A program made the position numbers and the translations under genes. A stretch of 64,000 nucleotides of DNA, from contig CP129466.1 of NCBI GenBank assembly GCA_030583605.1, positions 3,169,001 to 3,233,000 of the forward strand. The letters run 5' to 3'. Below are positions 50,488 to 59,294 of this stretch, piece after piece; position 1 is the first letter of the stretch; every line of letters starts with the position of its first letter. The DNA is from Gammaproteobacteria bacterium (GTDB lineage: Bacteria > Pseudomonadota > Gammaproteobacteria > Steroidobacterales > GCA-2729495). The notes beneath the pieces were generated by a model. It was not told the origin of the DNA. It saw nothing but the letters and a program-made list of their open reading frames with translations, and searched no databases.

Positions 50488-52359
50488 ATGAGCAGCGCAA
50501 GCCGTTCCGCGTTCGGACGCCTGGGCCTGGTGGCGCTGGCCGTGATATTCGTGGTGGCGGTGTCGCTCGCCAACATCATTTTTCGCGGTGCGCGAGTCGA
50601 CCTGACGGAGAACAACCTCTATACCCTTGCGCCGGGCACCGTGAAGACGCTGGGCAACATCAGCGAACCGATCAACCTCTACTTCTTCTTTTCCGACAGG
50701 GCGACCACCGACATCCCGTACCTTCGCGCCTATGCGGGCCGCGTGCGCGACATGCTGCGGGAGTTCGCGCAGGACTCCAACGGCATGCTGAAGCTGCACG
50801 AGGTCGATCCCATCCCGTTCTCCGACGAGGAAGACCGCGCCACCCAGTTCGGCCTGCAGGGCATCCGGCTCGACAATACCGCCGACCCCGTGTTCATGGG
50901 GCTCGCCGGCACCAACAGTGTCGGCGACGAACAGATCATCGCCTTCCTGGACCCCTCCAAGGAAGCCTTCCTGGAGTACGAACTGGCGAAGCTCGTCTAC
51001 TCGCTCGCCAACCCGAAGCGCCCGGTGGTCGGCCTGATGTCCGGGTTGCCGATGAACGCCGGGTTCGATCCGATGACGCAGCAGATGCGCCAGCCCTGGA
51101 CGATCACCACGCAGCTGCGCCAGCTCTTCGAACTGCGCATGATCGAGCCGACCGAGACGCAGATCGCCGACGACGTCCAGGTTCTCATGGTCGTCCACCC
51201 GAAGGAGCTTTCCGACGCCACGCTCTATGCGATCGACCAGTTCATCCTGCGTGGCGGGCGCGCGATGCTGTTCGTCGACCCCTGGGCCGAAGCCGACCCG
51301 GGCAATCCGCAGGACCCGGCGAGCGCCATGATGGGCGGGCGCAGCTCCCGACTCGACACCCTGCTCGGCCCCTGGGGCATCAAGGTCAGCTCCGACACCT
51401 TCGTCGGCGACGACCGGTTCGCGCTGCAGGTGATGGGCCCCGACGGACGAGCCGTGCGCGACATCGGCCTGATCGGCGTGGACGCCGGCGGCCTCGATCC
51501 CGACGACGTCGTGACCAGCGGCCTGAGCCTCGTCAACCTCGGCTTCGCCGGCGCCATCAGCAGCGAGGCGAACGCCGCAGCGACGGTTACCCCCCTGATC
51601 CGCTCGAGCGATCTCGCCGCGCCGGTGCCCACCGCATCGCTCGGGCTGATGTCCGACCCGGAGATGTTGCGCAAGGGATTCAATCCGACCGGCGAGCGCT
51701 ACATCCTCGCGGCCCGCATCAGCGGCAAGGTGCCGAGCGCCTTCCCGCAAGGCGCGCCGGCGAGCGCGGCCGCCGGCGGCAAGGCGCCGCTGAAAGCTGC
51801 TGAAGCCCCGATCAACGTCGTGCTGGTGGCCGACACGGACCTGCTCGGCGACCGACTGTGGGTGCAGACGCAGAATTTCTTCGGCCAGCGCATGGCCAAC
51901 GCCTTCGCCAACAACGGGGACTTCGTGGTCAATGCGCTCGACAACCTGCTCGGCAGCAGCGACCTCATCGGCATCCGCGGCCGCGCCACGTTCAGCCGCC
52001 CGTTTACGCGCGTGCAGGAACTGCGCCGGACGGCCGACGAGCGCTTCCGCGTCACCGAGGAACGCCTGCAACAGGAACTGCGGGACACCGAGCAGAAACT
52101 TACCGAGCTGCAGGCGCGCCGCGAGGATCGCGACGCCCAGATACTGACGCCGGAGCAGGCCCAGGAGCTGGAACGCTTCCGCGAGCAGCGCGTCACCATC
52201 CGCCGCGAGCTGCGCCAGGTCCAGCGCAATCTCGATCGCGAGATCGAGCGGCTCGGCAACCGGCTCAAGGCGATCAACATCGGCCTGGTGCCGCTGCTCA
52301 TCACGCTGGCAAGCCTCGGCGTGCTGCTGCTGCGCCGCCGGCACCGTGCGGGAGGCTGA
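50488..52359 (+). CDS. GldG-family ABC accessory protein
   Basis: 623 residues. An N-terminal helix (LGLVALAVIFVVAVSLANIIF) leads into a periplasmic GldG/ABC-transporter-auxiliary domain (DLTENNLYTLAPGTVKTL, INLYFFFSD). A long charged coiled coil occupies about 525-600 and a C-terminal helix ends RRRHRAGG. It is thought to act with the GldA/GldF pair in export. AGGAGGAATCTG gives a strong ribosome site immediately next to the IS end. Because the IS lies upstream, expression now may depend on an outward promoter or read-through. Confidence 0.9.
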   Translation: MSSASRSAFGRLGLVALAVIFVVAVSLANIIFRGARVDLTENNLYTLAPGTVKTLGNISEPINLYFFFSDRATTDIPYLRAYAGRVRDMLREFAQDSNGMLKLHEVDPIPFSDEEDRATQFGLQGIRLDNTADPVFMGLAGTNSVGDEQIIAFLDPSKEAFLEYELAKLVYSLANPKRPVVGLMSGLPMNAGFDPMTQQMRQPWTITTQLRQLFELRMIEPTETQIADDVQVLMVVHPKELSDATLYAIDQFILRGGRAMLFVDPWAEADPGNPQDPASAMMGGRSSRLDTLLGPWGIKVSSDTFVGDDRFALQVMGPDGRAVRDIGLIGVDAGGLDPDDVVTSGLSLVNLGFAGAISSEANAAATVTPLIRSSDLAAPVPTASLGLMSDPEMLRKGFNPTGERYILAARISGKVPSAFPQGAPASAAAGGKAPLKAAEAPINVVLVADTDLLGDRLWVQTQNFFGQRMANAFANNGDFVVNALDNLLGSSDLIGIRGRATFSRPFTRVQELRRTADERFRVTEERLQQELRDTEQKLTELQARREDRDAQILTPEQAQELERFREQRVTIRRELRQVQRNLDREIERLGNRLKAINIGLVPLLITLASLGVLLLRRRHRAGG

Positions 52360-52364
52360 AGGCC

Positions 52365-53489
52365 ATGAACACCCGCACGCTGATCGCGCTCCTCGCCTCG
52401 CTCGCCGTCCTGGTTGCGCTGGCAGTCGCGGTGTCCCAGTCCCAGCGCAAGACCACCGGCAGCGGCGACCTGCTGCTGCCCGATCTGCATTCGCAACTGA
52501 ATACGATCGGGACGATCATCGTCAGGACCGGCGGCGACAAGACGATTGCCACGATCGCGAAGCAGGATGACCGCTGGGGAGTCGCCGAACGCAGCGGTTA
52601 CCCGGCCGACATCGGCCGCATCCGCAGAAACCTCATCGGCCTCGCCGAAGCCCGTATCCTCGAGGAAAAGACCTCGAACCCGGAGCTCTATGACCGCCTG
52701 GGCGTGGCAGACATCGAGAAGGAAGCCGCCACCGGCGTACGTCTCGACCTGGGCAGCGCCAGCGGCACGACCAGCGTCATCCTCGGCAACACCGGGGTCG
52801 GCGGCGGCGAGCGCGCCTATGCGCGCCGCGCAGGGGAGACCACGAGCTGGCTCGTATCCGGGTCGTTCGACGTCCCGCGCGAGACCGCGCAATGGCTCGA
52901 TCAGGGCATCCTCGACATCGTCGCGAAGCGTGTCCACTCGGTCGTCATCAGCCACCCGCGGGGCAAGACCCTGCGCGTCGAGAAGGCGTCGCCCGAGACG
53001 CAGGACTTCACCGTCACGGGCGTCCCCGGGGACCGGGAACTCTCCTTCCCGAGCGCCGGAAATTCCATCGGCGCCGCGCTCACCGACCTCACGCTCGAGG
53101 ATGTCGAACCGGCCGCGGGCTTCAGCCCCGGCGAGGTGCAACCGGTGGTGGCCCGCTACGAGACCTTCGACGGGCTGGTGGTGGAGGCGCGTACCTGGCA
53201 GCTTCCCGCCGGCCCGCGGGTGCGCTTCAGCGTCAGCGTCGACGACGCGCTCGCTGCCCGGTTCGCGCCGGCACCCGCCGGCGCCGCCCCTGCTGCCGCG
53301 AACGACGGCACGCCGCAGGCCGCCGAGCCGGCGGCAGCGCCCCGCAAAAGCCCCGATGCGGTCAAAGCGGAAGCCGCAGAACTCCAGGCGCGCCTGGCGG
53401 CCTGGGTCTACACGCTGCCCGCGCACAAGGGCGAGCAACTCACCAGGACACTCGACGACCTGCTCGCGCCCCGGCCCCCGACCAAGTAG
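52365..53489 (+). CDS. DUF4340 domain protein
   Basis: 374 residues with an N-terminal anchor (LIALLASLAVLVALAVAVSQ). The DUF4340 repeats cover about 40-270 (for example ARILEEKTSNPELYDRLGV and ETTSWLVSGSFDVP). An Ala/Pro linker precedes a helical C-terminus. It is usually found, as here, after a GldG-like protein and probably forms part of the same exporter. It starts 5 bp after the GldG gene ends. Function unknown. Confidence 0.9.
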   Translation: MNTRTLIALLASLAVLVALAVAVSQSQRKTTGSGDLLLPDLHSQLNTIGTIIVRTGGDKTIATIAKQDDRWGVAERSGYPADIGRIRRNLIGLAEARILEEKTSNPELYDRLGVADIEKEAATGVRLDLGSASGTTSVILGNTGVGGGERAYARRAGETTSWLVSGSFDVPRETAQWLDQGILDIVAKRVHSVVISHPRGKTLRVEKASPETQDFTVTGVPGDRELSFPSAGNSIGAALTDLTLEDVEPAAGFSPGEVQPVVARYETFDGLVVEARTWQLPAGPRVRFSVSVDDALAARFAPAPAGAAPAAANDGTPQAAEPAAAPRKSPDAVKAEAAELQARLAAWVYTLPAHKGEQLTRTLDDLLAPRPPTK

Positions 53490-53539
53490 GAGCGGCTCGG
53501 GTCGCGGCATTGCCGGAGCGGCGCAAGCCGCGACGACGG

Positions 53540-53545
53540 TAGAAT
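53540..53545 (+). promoter_or_regulatory. -10-like box directly before ilvA
   Basis: TAGAAT ends six bases before the ilvA ATG. If it is a true -10, transcription would begin at or within a base or two of the start codon, giving a leaderless mRNA. No good -35 was found at normal spacing, so confidence is low. Confidence 0.25.
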
Positions 53546-53551
53546 CCGCGC

Positions 53552-55081
53552 ATGGGAACCGCCGCTGACTACCTCGAGCGCATCCTCAAGGCGCGCGTCT
53601 ATGACATTGCCGTCGAGAGCCCGCTCGAGGCCGCGCCACGCCTGAGCGAACGCCTCGGCTCCCGTGTGCTCCTCAAGCGCGAGGACCTGCAGCCGGTGTT
53701 CTCCTTCAAGCTGCGGGGCGCGCACAACAGGCTCTCGCAGATGTCCCCGGCGGCGCGCTCGCGCGGCGTGATTTGCAGCTCCGCCGGCAATCATGCCCAG
53801 GGGCTCGCCCTCTCCGCCCGGCATTACGGCGCGCGCGCGCTGGTGGTGATGCCCGCGACCACGCCCGCGATCAAGACGCAGGCCGTGCAGACCCTCGGCG
53901 CGGAGGTCGTGCTGCACGGCGCGAACTACGACGAGGCCTACGAGCACGCGCTCGCGCTCGCCGCGGCCGGGGGCCTCACCTTCGTTCATCCCTTCGACGA
54001 CCCGGAGGTGATCGCGGGCCAGGGGACGATCGCGATGGAGCTGTACCGCCAGCACCGCGAACCGATCGACGCGGTCTTCGTTCCGATCGGCGGCGGCGGG
54101 CTGGCGAGCGGCATCGCGCTCTATACCAAGGCGCTGTATCCGCAGGTGCGCGTGATCGGCGTGGAGCCGGAGGAATCGCCCAGCATGCACCGCTCCCTCG
54201 CTGCCGGTGCGCCGGTGACGCTCGAGCACGTGGGCATTTTTGCCGACGGGGTGGCCGTGCGGCGCGTCGGCGATGAGACCTTCCGCATCTGCCGGGAACT
54301 CCTCGACGACGTCATCCTGGTCAGCACCGACGAGATCTGCGCAGCAATCCAGGATATTTTCGAAGACACGCGCAGCATCATGGAGCCGGCCGGCGCGCTG
54401 GCGGTGGCCGGCCTGAAGCGGCACGTCGCCGGCAGCCGGATGCGTGATCGCACCCTGGTTGCCGTCAACAGCGGCGCCAATGTCAACTTCGACCGGCTGC
54501 GCCACATCGCCGAACGCGCGGCGGTCGGCGAGGAACGCGAGGCGCTGCTCGCGGTCGAGATCCCGGAGCAACCGGGCAGCTTCCTGCGCTTCTGCGAGAC
54601 GCTCGGGCGGCGCAGCGTCACCGAGTTCAACTACCGTTACGGCGACCCCGGACGGGCGCGCATATTCGTCGGTGTCGAGCTGCGCGCGGGGGCGGCCGAG
54701 CGCCGGCAGATCGTCGCGGGACTCACCGGCGCCGGCTACCCGGTGATCGACATGAGTGACGATGAGATGGCGAAGCTGCACGTCCGGCACATGGTCGGCG
54801 GCCTCGCCGCCGCGCTCGGCAACGAGCGGCTGTGCCGTTTCGAGTTTCCGGAGCGCCCGGGGGCGTTACTCGATTTCCTGAAGGCAATCGGCACGCGCTG
54901 GAACATCAGCCTGTTCCACTACCGCAACCATGGCTCCGATTACGGCCGGGTGCTGGCGGGCGTCCAGGTCCCCGACGCCGGGCTCGGCGAATTCCACGCC
55001 CACCTCGCCGAACTCGGCTTCCCGTGGTGGGACGAGACCGGCAATCCCGCCTACCGGATGTTCCTGAGCAGCCGGGCCTGA
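53552..55081 (+). CDS. ilvA: Threonine ammonia-lyase, biosynthetic
   Basis: 509 residues, the length of the allosteric biosynthetic enzyme. The PLP lysine is Lys53 in FSFKLRGAHN; the phosphate-binding loop is VPIGGGGLASG. Two ACT-like regulatory domains follow from about 330 onward (VEIPEQPGSFLRF and FEFPERPGALLDF), where isoleucine and valine would bind. It converts threonine to 2-oxobutyrate for isoleucine synthesis. It follows the DUF4340 gene by 62 bp but is functionally separate. Confidence 0.97.
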   Translation: MGTAADYLERILKARVYDIAVESPLEAAPRLSERLGSRVLLKREDLQPVFSFKLRGAHNRLSQMSPAARSRGVICSSAGNHAQGLALSARHYGARALVVMPATTPAIKTQAVQTLGAEVVLHGANYDEAYEHALALAAAGGLTFVHPFDDPEVIAGQGTIAMELYRQHREPIDAVFVPIGGGGLASGIALYTKALYPQVRVIGVEPEESPSMHRSLAAGAPVTLEHVGIFADGVAVRRVGDETFRICRELLDDVILVSTDEICAAIQDIFEDTRSIMEPAGALAVAGLKRHVAGSRMRDRTLVAVNSGANVNFDRLRHIAERAAVGEEREALLAVEIPEQPGSFLRFCETLGRRSVTEFNYRYGDPGRARIFVGVELRAGAAERRQIVAGLTGAGYPVIDMSDDEMAKLHVRHMVGGLAAALGNERLCRFEFPERPGALLDFLKAIGTRWNISLFHYRNHGSDYGRVLAGVQVPDAGLGEFHAHLAELGFPWWDETGNPAYRMFLSSRA

Positions 55082-55105
55082 CCGCCCGCCGGTAACCGGC
55101 GCGAC

Positions 55106-56053
55106 TCAGTTCGCCGGAGCGGACGTCGCGGCCGTGGCCTCGTCGGTTGCCGGAGGAGCCCCCTCGCCGACACCGGCGGCGGAGCCCGGCTTGCGAAACC
55201 GCAGCGTGAAGCGATCGCTCTCGCCGACGGCGAGATACTTGTCGCGATCCTTGTCGCCGTGGCGCAAGGTCGGTGGCAGGGCCCAGACGCCGCCCTCATG
55301 GTCTTTCGTGTCCTTCGGGTTCGCGTTCACCTCGGAGGCCGCCTCCAGGACGAAGCCCGCCGCGCGCGCCAGGGCGATGGCGTGGTCCTCGCGCACGTAG
55401 CCGGTCTTGGCCTTCGGGTCCTGCGGCTGGTCGGCCGGCGCGCGGTGCTCGACGACGCCGAGGATCCCGCCCGGCTTGAGCACGCGGTATATCGCCGCGA
55501 ACACTCCCGGCGCCTGGTCGCTCGCCATCCAGTTGTGGATGTTGCGGAAGGTCAGCACCATGTCCACCGACTCCGCCGCCGTCATCTCGGTTTTTTCCGG
55601 CGGTGCCAGCACGACCACCTCGACCTTGCCGTAGAGGTCCGGTTGCGCCGCGAGCTTCTCCTTGAACGCGCGCACGCTGTTGCGGATGAACTCGGGCTTC
55701 GCCTCGGGATCCCAGTGCGCGGCGATGTAGCGGCCGTGATCGCGCAGGTACGGGGCGAGGATCTCGGTGTACCAGCCGGTCCCGGGCCAGATCTCGATCA
55801 CGGTCATGTCCGGCCGCAGGCCGAAGAACTCCAGTGTCTCCACCGGGTGACGGGCCGCGTCGCGCGCCCGGTTCTCGGCACTGCGATGCTCACCGGCAAC
55901 GATCGCCGCAAGCGTCGGCGCCGCGGGCTGAGTGGCTGCCGCAGCAGCCGGGGGCGGCGGGGCCTCGGGGGCCGGAGCGGAGCGGTTGCCGCAGGCGGCG
56001 AGCAGCGCGCTGGTGAAACCGATGAGTGCAACGCAAGCGACGTGTCTGGCCAT
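55106..56053 (-). CDS. SAM-methyltransferase-like lipoprotein
   Basis: 315 residues. An N-terminal lipobox (ALLAACGN) and an Ala/Pro linker are followed by a class I methyltransferase fold: VIEIWPGTGWYTEILAPYL is the SAM loop, then VDMVLTFRNIHNW and LKPGGILGVVEH. The signal peptide would place a SAM-type fold outside the cytoplasm, where SAM is not known to be present. It may be exported but bind something else, or the signal may be uncleaved. Similar exported members occur in proteobacteria. Function unknown. Confidence 0.85.
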   Translation of the reverse strand: MARHVACVALIGFTSALLAACGNRSAPAPEAPPPPAAAAATQPAAPTLAAIVAGEHRSAENRARDAARHPVETLEFFGLRPDMTVIEIWPGTGWYTEILAPYLRDHGRYIAAHWDPEAKPEFIRNSVRAFKEKLAAQPDLYGKVEVVVLAPPEKTEMTAAESVDMVLTFRNIHNWMASDQAPGVFAAIYRVLKPGGILGVVEHRAPADQPQDPKAKTGYVREDHAIALARAAGFVLEAASEVNANPKDTKDHEGGVWALPPTLRHGDKDRDKYLAVGESDRFTLRFRKPGSAAGVGEGAPPATDEATAATSAPAN

Positions 56054-56150
56054 GCTGGAGTCCTCTCGCATCCGGGGTGCGAATGAGCCGGAACCCCGTG
56101 GCTCCGGCGGGGCCACTGTAGCAAAACAGCCGCCGCGGCGCGGCCCCGGA

Positions 56151-56810
56151 TCAGGACAGCAGGGAGGAGCGGATGTGGCTGACTTTCGCGGGTTGCGGCC
56201 AGCGGAAGAATGCCCGCAACTCGCGCAGCATCCCCGGCCCGGGCGCGCCGGCCGGGAAGCGGCTCTCGAGGCTGGCGCAATAGGCACTGGCGAACCGGCT
56301 GGCGTCGTGGTAACGGCGCAGCTCCTCGGCCGGGAGCGCCGGGTCGAATGCCGGCTGACCGAACAGGTGCGCGAGCAGCCGCCGGCCGATGTCGCCGCTC
56401 GCCTGCCTGCCGAGCAGCGCCCTGGCGCTGACGTACTTGTCGACCTCGGCCTGCATCTCGAGCTCGAGCAGCGTCACCGGCTTGTCGCAGGCCGCGTTCC
56501 ATGCCACGTAGTTGAAGTGGCTCACGCCCTCGAGCACCGTGCAGAAATCCTCGATATTGCATGCGCACAGGCAGCGCAGCGGGTCGAATGCGTCCAGCCG
56601 GTGGAGCAGGTCAGGATCGAGGTACAGGGCGAGGCAAAGCTCGCCGTCGCCTTCCCCGATCAGGAGCTGCTCGGCGGTATCGCGCGCATTGGCGGCCGCC
56701 CTGGCAGGGCGCAGCGCAGCGGCATCCGTCACGACGAAGTCGCGCACATCCGCGTCAACCTCTATGCCGTAGAGGTCGGCAAGCAGGCTCTGCAACGCAC
56801 GCAGCAGCAT
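56151..56810 (-). CDS. Conserved hypothetical protein
   Basis: 219 residues, not recognised. It has no signal peptide or membrane helix. A cysteine cluster RCLCACNIEDFC lies near residue 80 and could bind metal, and an ELEMQAEVDKYV helix follows. The gene begins 9 bp after the upstream unknown gene on the same strand, so the two form a pair. Both follow a CRP-type class II promoter region. Its 3' end faces the lipoprotein gene. Confidence 0.75.
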   Translation of the reverse strand: MLLRALQSLLADLYGIEVDADVRDFVVTDAAALRPARAAANARDTAEQLLIGEGDGELCLALYLDPDLLHRLDAFDPLRCLCACNIEDFCTVLEGVSHFNYVAWNAACDKPVTLLELEMQAEVDKYVSARALLGRQASGDIGRRLLAHLFGQPAFDPALPAEELRRYHDASRFASAYCASLESRFPAGAPGPGMLRELRAFFRWPQPAKVSHIRSSLLS

Positions 56811-56819
56811 ACCGGCACC

Positions 56820-57455
56820 TCAATGCTGGTAATCGCTGCGCGCCTGCCCGCTCGGCTCGATGCCGGCCTGGCGCAGCAGTCGCGCCGCGCGCCGGCTCCC
56901 GGTGCGGACCCAGGCCTCGTACAGGCGCAGCACGTCCGCGTCGCCCCCGCGAGCCGACTCGCGCACCTCGTTCAGCACATCGACCAGATCGAGAAACTTC
57001 GCGGCGAGTTCGGCAAACACTTCGGCGAGGGCGCGGGTGCGCACGGTGGCGTGGCCGCCCGCGGCGAGCATGCGGTACGCCCCGCCGCCCATGTTGACGT
57101 AGTAATCGACACCGACCGTGCGGTCGCGCAGCGTCTCGGCGAAGAAGCCGGCGGTGAACAGCGCGATGTCCCCGAGCCGCTGCAGCGCGAACGAGCGTTC
57201 CTCGGCGCTGCCGGCGCCGACCGCTTCGGCCAGCATCAGCGCGAGCGGCCGTTGGCGGGCGCCGCCGTCAGTGGGGTCATAACAGGCGTCGGAGCGGGCG
57301 AACAACGTGAGCAGGCTGACCACGTAATGCGAGGTATCGCGCTCGACAATGACGTGATTGCTGGCGAGCGCCGCCTCGACGGAATCGCGGAAGAACTCCT
57401 CGAGGCTGGGCACCGGCACCAGCGACGCGTGGCGCGATTGCGAGAACCTCTGCAC
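56820..57455 (-). CDS. Conserved hypothetical protein, first of a two-gene unit
   Basis: 211 residues, largely alpha-helical, not recognised. No signal or membrane segment. Notable stretches are FFRDSVEAALASNHVIVERDT at the start and YYVNMGGGAYRMLA in the middle. It is the first gene after the CRP-type promoter at 57545-57587. The operator half-sites are perfect, which suggests regulated expression rather than a cryptic frame. Any phage relation to the nearby sheath-like gene is unproven. Confidence 0.75.
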   Translation of the reverse strand: MQRFSQSRHASLVPVPSLEEFFRDSVEAALASNHVIVERDTSHYVVSLLTLFARSDACYDPTDGGARQRPLALMLAEAVGAGSAEERSFALQRLGDIALFTAGFFAETLRDRTVGVDYYVNMGGGAYRMLAAGGHATVRTRALAEVFAELAAKFLDLVDVLNEVRESARGGDADVLRLYEAWVRTGSRRAARLLRQAGIEPSGQARSDYQH

Positions 57456-57544
57456 CGACCTGCCTCCGATACCGTGTTGATCCGGACGTCAACGGTCGGG
57501 CGGCTCCTCGGGCCAGCCGCTGCGACCAGAGTCAGTTGGCCTCG

Positions 57545-57587
57545 ACTGTAACGGACGCCGACTGCCGGATCTGTGACGGCAATCACA
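57545..57587 (-). promoter_or_regulatory. CRP/Clp-type class II promoter of the unknown gene pair
   Basis: TGTGA, six bases (CGGCAA), TCACA at 57572-57587 is a perfect CRP-family operator, flanked by C and G as at 8283-8300. On the minus strand TACAGT at 57545-57550 can act as -10; its centre is 32 bp from the operator centre, the class II distance. The first gene downstream starts at 57455. The rest of the 196-bp gap between the sheath-like gene and this pair holds nothing else clear. Confidence 0.65.
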
Positions 57588-57651
57588 GCAAATCGTCACT
57601 GGCAATCGCGATGCCGGAGTGCCAGATACGCGGCACTGGCACGGCCGCGCT

Positions 57652-59220
57652 TCACCCGGCGAGTGCGAGTGCGGCCCCCGGTTGCCAGCCCAGTTCGGTG
57701 ACGGACGAGCCTGATGCCGCGTGCGCCACGCGGAAGGCGACGAAGTCGCCACCACGCGCCAGCGCCACGCCGATGATCGCCTCCAGCCGCGCGGCCATCT
57801 CCTGCCCGCGCGTGGCATCGTGGGTGTCGGCATCGCATTTGACGTAGAACGCCTCGCGCGGTGTCGCCCCGGCCAGCAAGCCCTGCGCGTGCAGCGCGGC
57901 GAGAAAGGCTTCGCACTGGCCGCGTACCTCGCGCCACAGTGACGGGCCGGACAGCTCGAACGCCGCCCAGCGCGTGTGCCGCGCAATGCTGTCAGCGATG
58001 AACAGGAACACGCGACGCTGGCGCAGGTTGTTCCAGGACGTGGAGACGCCGCCCGAGCGCGCCATGGTCACCAGGCCGGTCAGTTCCACGCGCCCGGGCG
58101 CCGGCCGCGACAACGAGTTGACCCCCAGCCGGCCGAGCTGATGCATCTCCTGCTCATCGAGTTCGAGCGCGGCGCGGCTGCGCCCGAGCGACAAGGGCTG
58201 CGCGCCGGAGCAGGCAAGCCCCGCCGCGCACAGGCGTCCGGCGATGGCACCGGCCGCGCTGAGTCCGCCGCTGACGGAGACATGCAACGGGCTTTCGAGT
58301 GCCGGGAAGTAGGTGAGCGCATTGCCGCTCGCGAAACCGCGCTCGCGCTGTGCCCGCACGACATCGGCCACGCTCCGCCACGCGGCAGGCGGATCGAGCA
58401 GCAGCAGCGCCCGGCGCTCGCGGCAATAGCGTTCCGCAGCGAACAGCGCGACCGGGCCCAGCGTGAGGCCCGAAGCACCGGGCAGCAGGCACACGAAGTC
58501 CAGCCACGGCACCTGCTCCAGCGCGAACAACCCCGTGCCCTCCTCGCGCGATCCGAGCAGGTCGTAGTCCGTCGGGATGTTGTCGCCATCCGCCGAGTCG
58601 TCGCCCCGGCTGTAGACGTATCGCAGCGGCTGGCCGCTGTCGGCGCCGAGCGTGCGGCCCGGCCGTTCGGCCGCAAGTGGCTCCACCAGCCGGACCAGGC
58701 TCGACGCGGCCAGCGCGTTGCCGACAAACTCGGTGTCGGTGGGGCGAATGGAGATGCCCGCGAAACTCTCCTGCTCCTCCACCAGCGGGTGCTCCGGCGA
58801 GCGGCAGCGATGAATCACCAGGTTGAACCGGCCGCGTTCGCCGGCCGGTATGCCCTCGTAGTCCACCGTGGCACGCAGGTGCTCGAGCGCCCCGGGGTTG
58901 AGCGCTTCCAGGACCAGGTCGCCGGACGGCCCGGGCAGGTGAATGCGATTGCAGCGGCGCACGCGGCACACGCGCACCACGATCGCCATCGAACCACCGT
59001 TTTCGAAGTACTGGTAGAGCAGGAACTCCATGCGGCTGAGGTGGCCGGGCACGCCAAACCGCAACAGGAACTCCTCCAGGCTGCGCACGGCCACCGGGAT
59101 GTCTGCCGGCCCCCTGGGAGTGGGGCCGATGAAAGCGGTGACAGGCTCCCGCGCGACGGGAATCACCTGGCTACGGGGCGGAATCTCGACGACCGAGATG
59201 CCGCGGCTGACTGGCTCCAC
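57652..59220 (-). CDS. Contractile-tail-sheath-like protein, solitary
   Basis: 522 residues from a GTG at 59220, with GAGAGG as ribosome site; Met 59268 is the alternative. The N-terminus RGISVVEIPPRSQVIPVAREPVTAFIGPT and the C-terminal domain (about 400-515: SWNNLRQRRVFLFIADSI, TRWAAFELSGPSLW, GATPREAFYVKCD) are those of phage tail sheath proteins. No tube, baseplate, spike, ATPase or lysis gene is near, so it is not part of a visible phage or injection cluster. It may be a relic or a domesticated polymer-forming protein. Base composition looks like its neighbours. Confidence 0.85.
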   Translation of the reverse strand: MEPVSRGISVVEIPPRSQVIPVAREPVTAFIGPTPRGPADIPVAVRSLEEFLLRFGVPGHLSRMEFLLYQYFENGGSMAIVVRVCRVRRCNRIHLPGPSGDLVLEALNPGALEHLRATVDYEGIPAGERGRFNLVIHRCRSPEHPLVEEQESFAGISIRPTDTEFVGNALAASSLVRLVEPLAAERPGRTLGADSGQPLRYVYSRGDDSADGDNIPTDYDLLGSREEGTGLFALEQVPWLDFVCLLPGASGLTLGPVALFAAERYCRERRALLLLDPPAAWRSVADVVRAQRERGFASGNALTYFPALESPLHVSVSGGLSAAGAIAGRLCAAGLACSGAQPLSLGRSRAALELDEQEMHQLGRLGVNSLSRPAPGRVELTGLVTMARSGGVSTSWNNLRQRRVFLFIADSIARHTRWAAFELSGPSLWREVRGQCEAFLAALHAQGLLAGATPREAFYVKCDADTHDATRGQEMAARLEAIIGVALARGGDFVAFRVAHAASGSSVTELGWQPGAALALAG

Positions 59221-59294
59221 CGCGCAGTGCCTCTCAGGCGCGGGCGAACCGGTGCGGCACCGCCCCACGCGAACAACAACCTGAAATCATCTTA

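Noticed and set aside
50464..52344. 626-residue minus-strand frame opposite the GldG-like gene
   Set aside because: It is a shadow; the plus strand has a strong ribosome site, membrane helix and family segments.
57652..59220. Part of a prophage or injection-system cluster
   Set aside because: No tube, baseplate, spike, capsid, integrase or lysis gene is found nearby; flanks are a rhomboid protease and unknown genes with host-like regulation.
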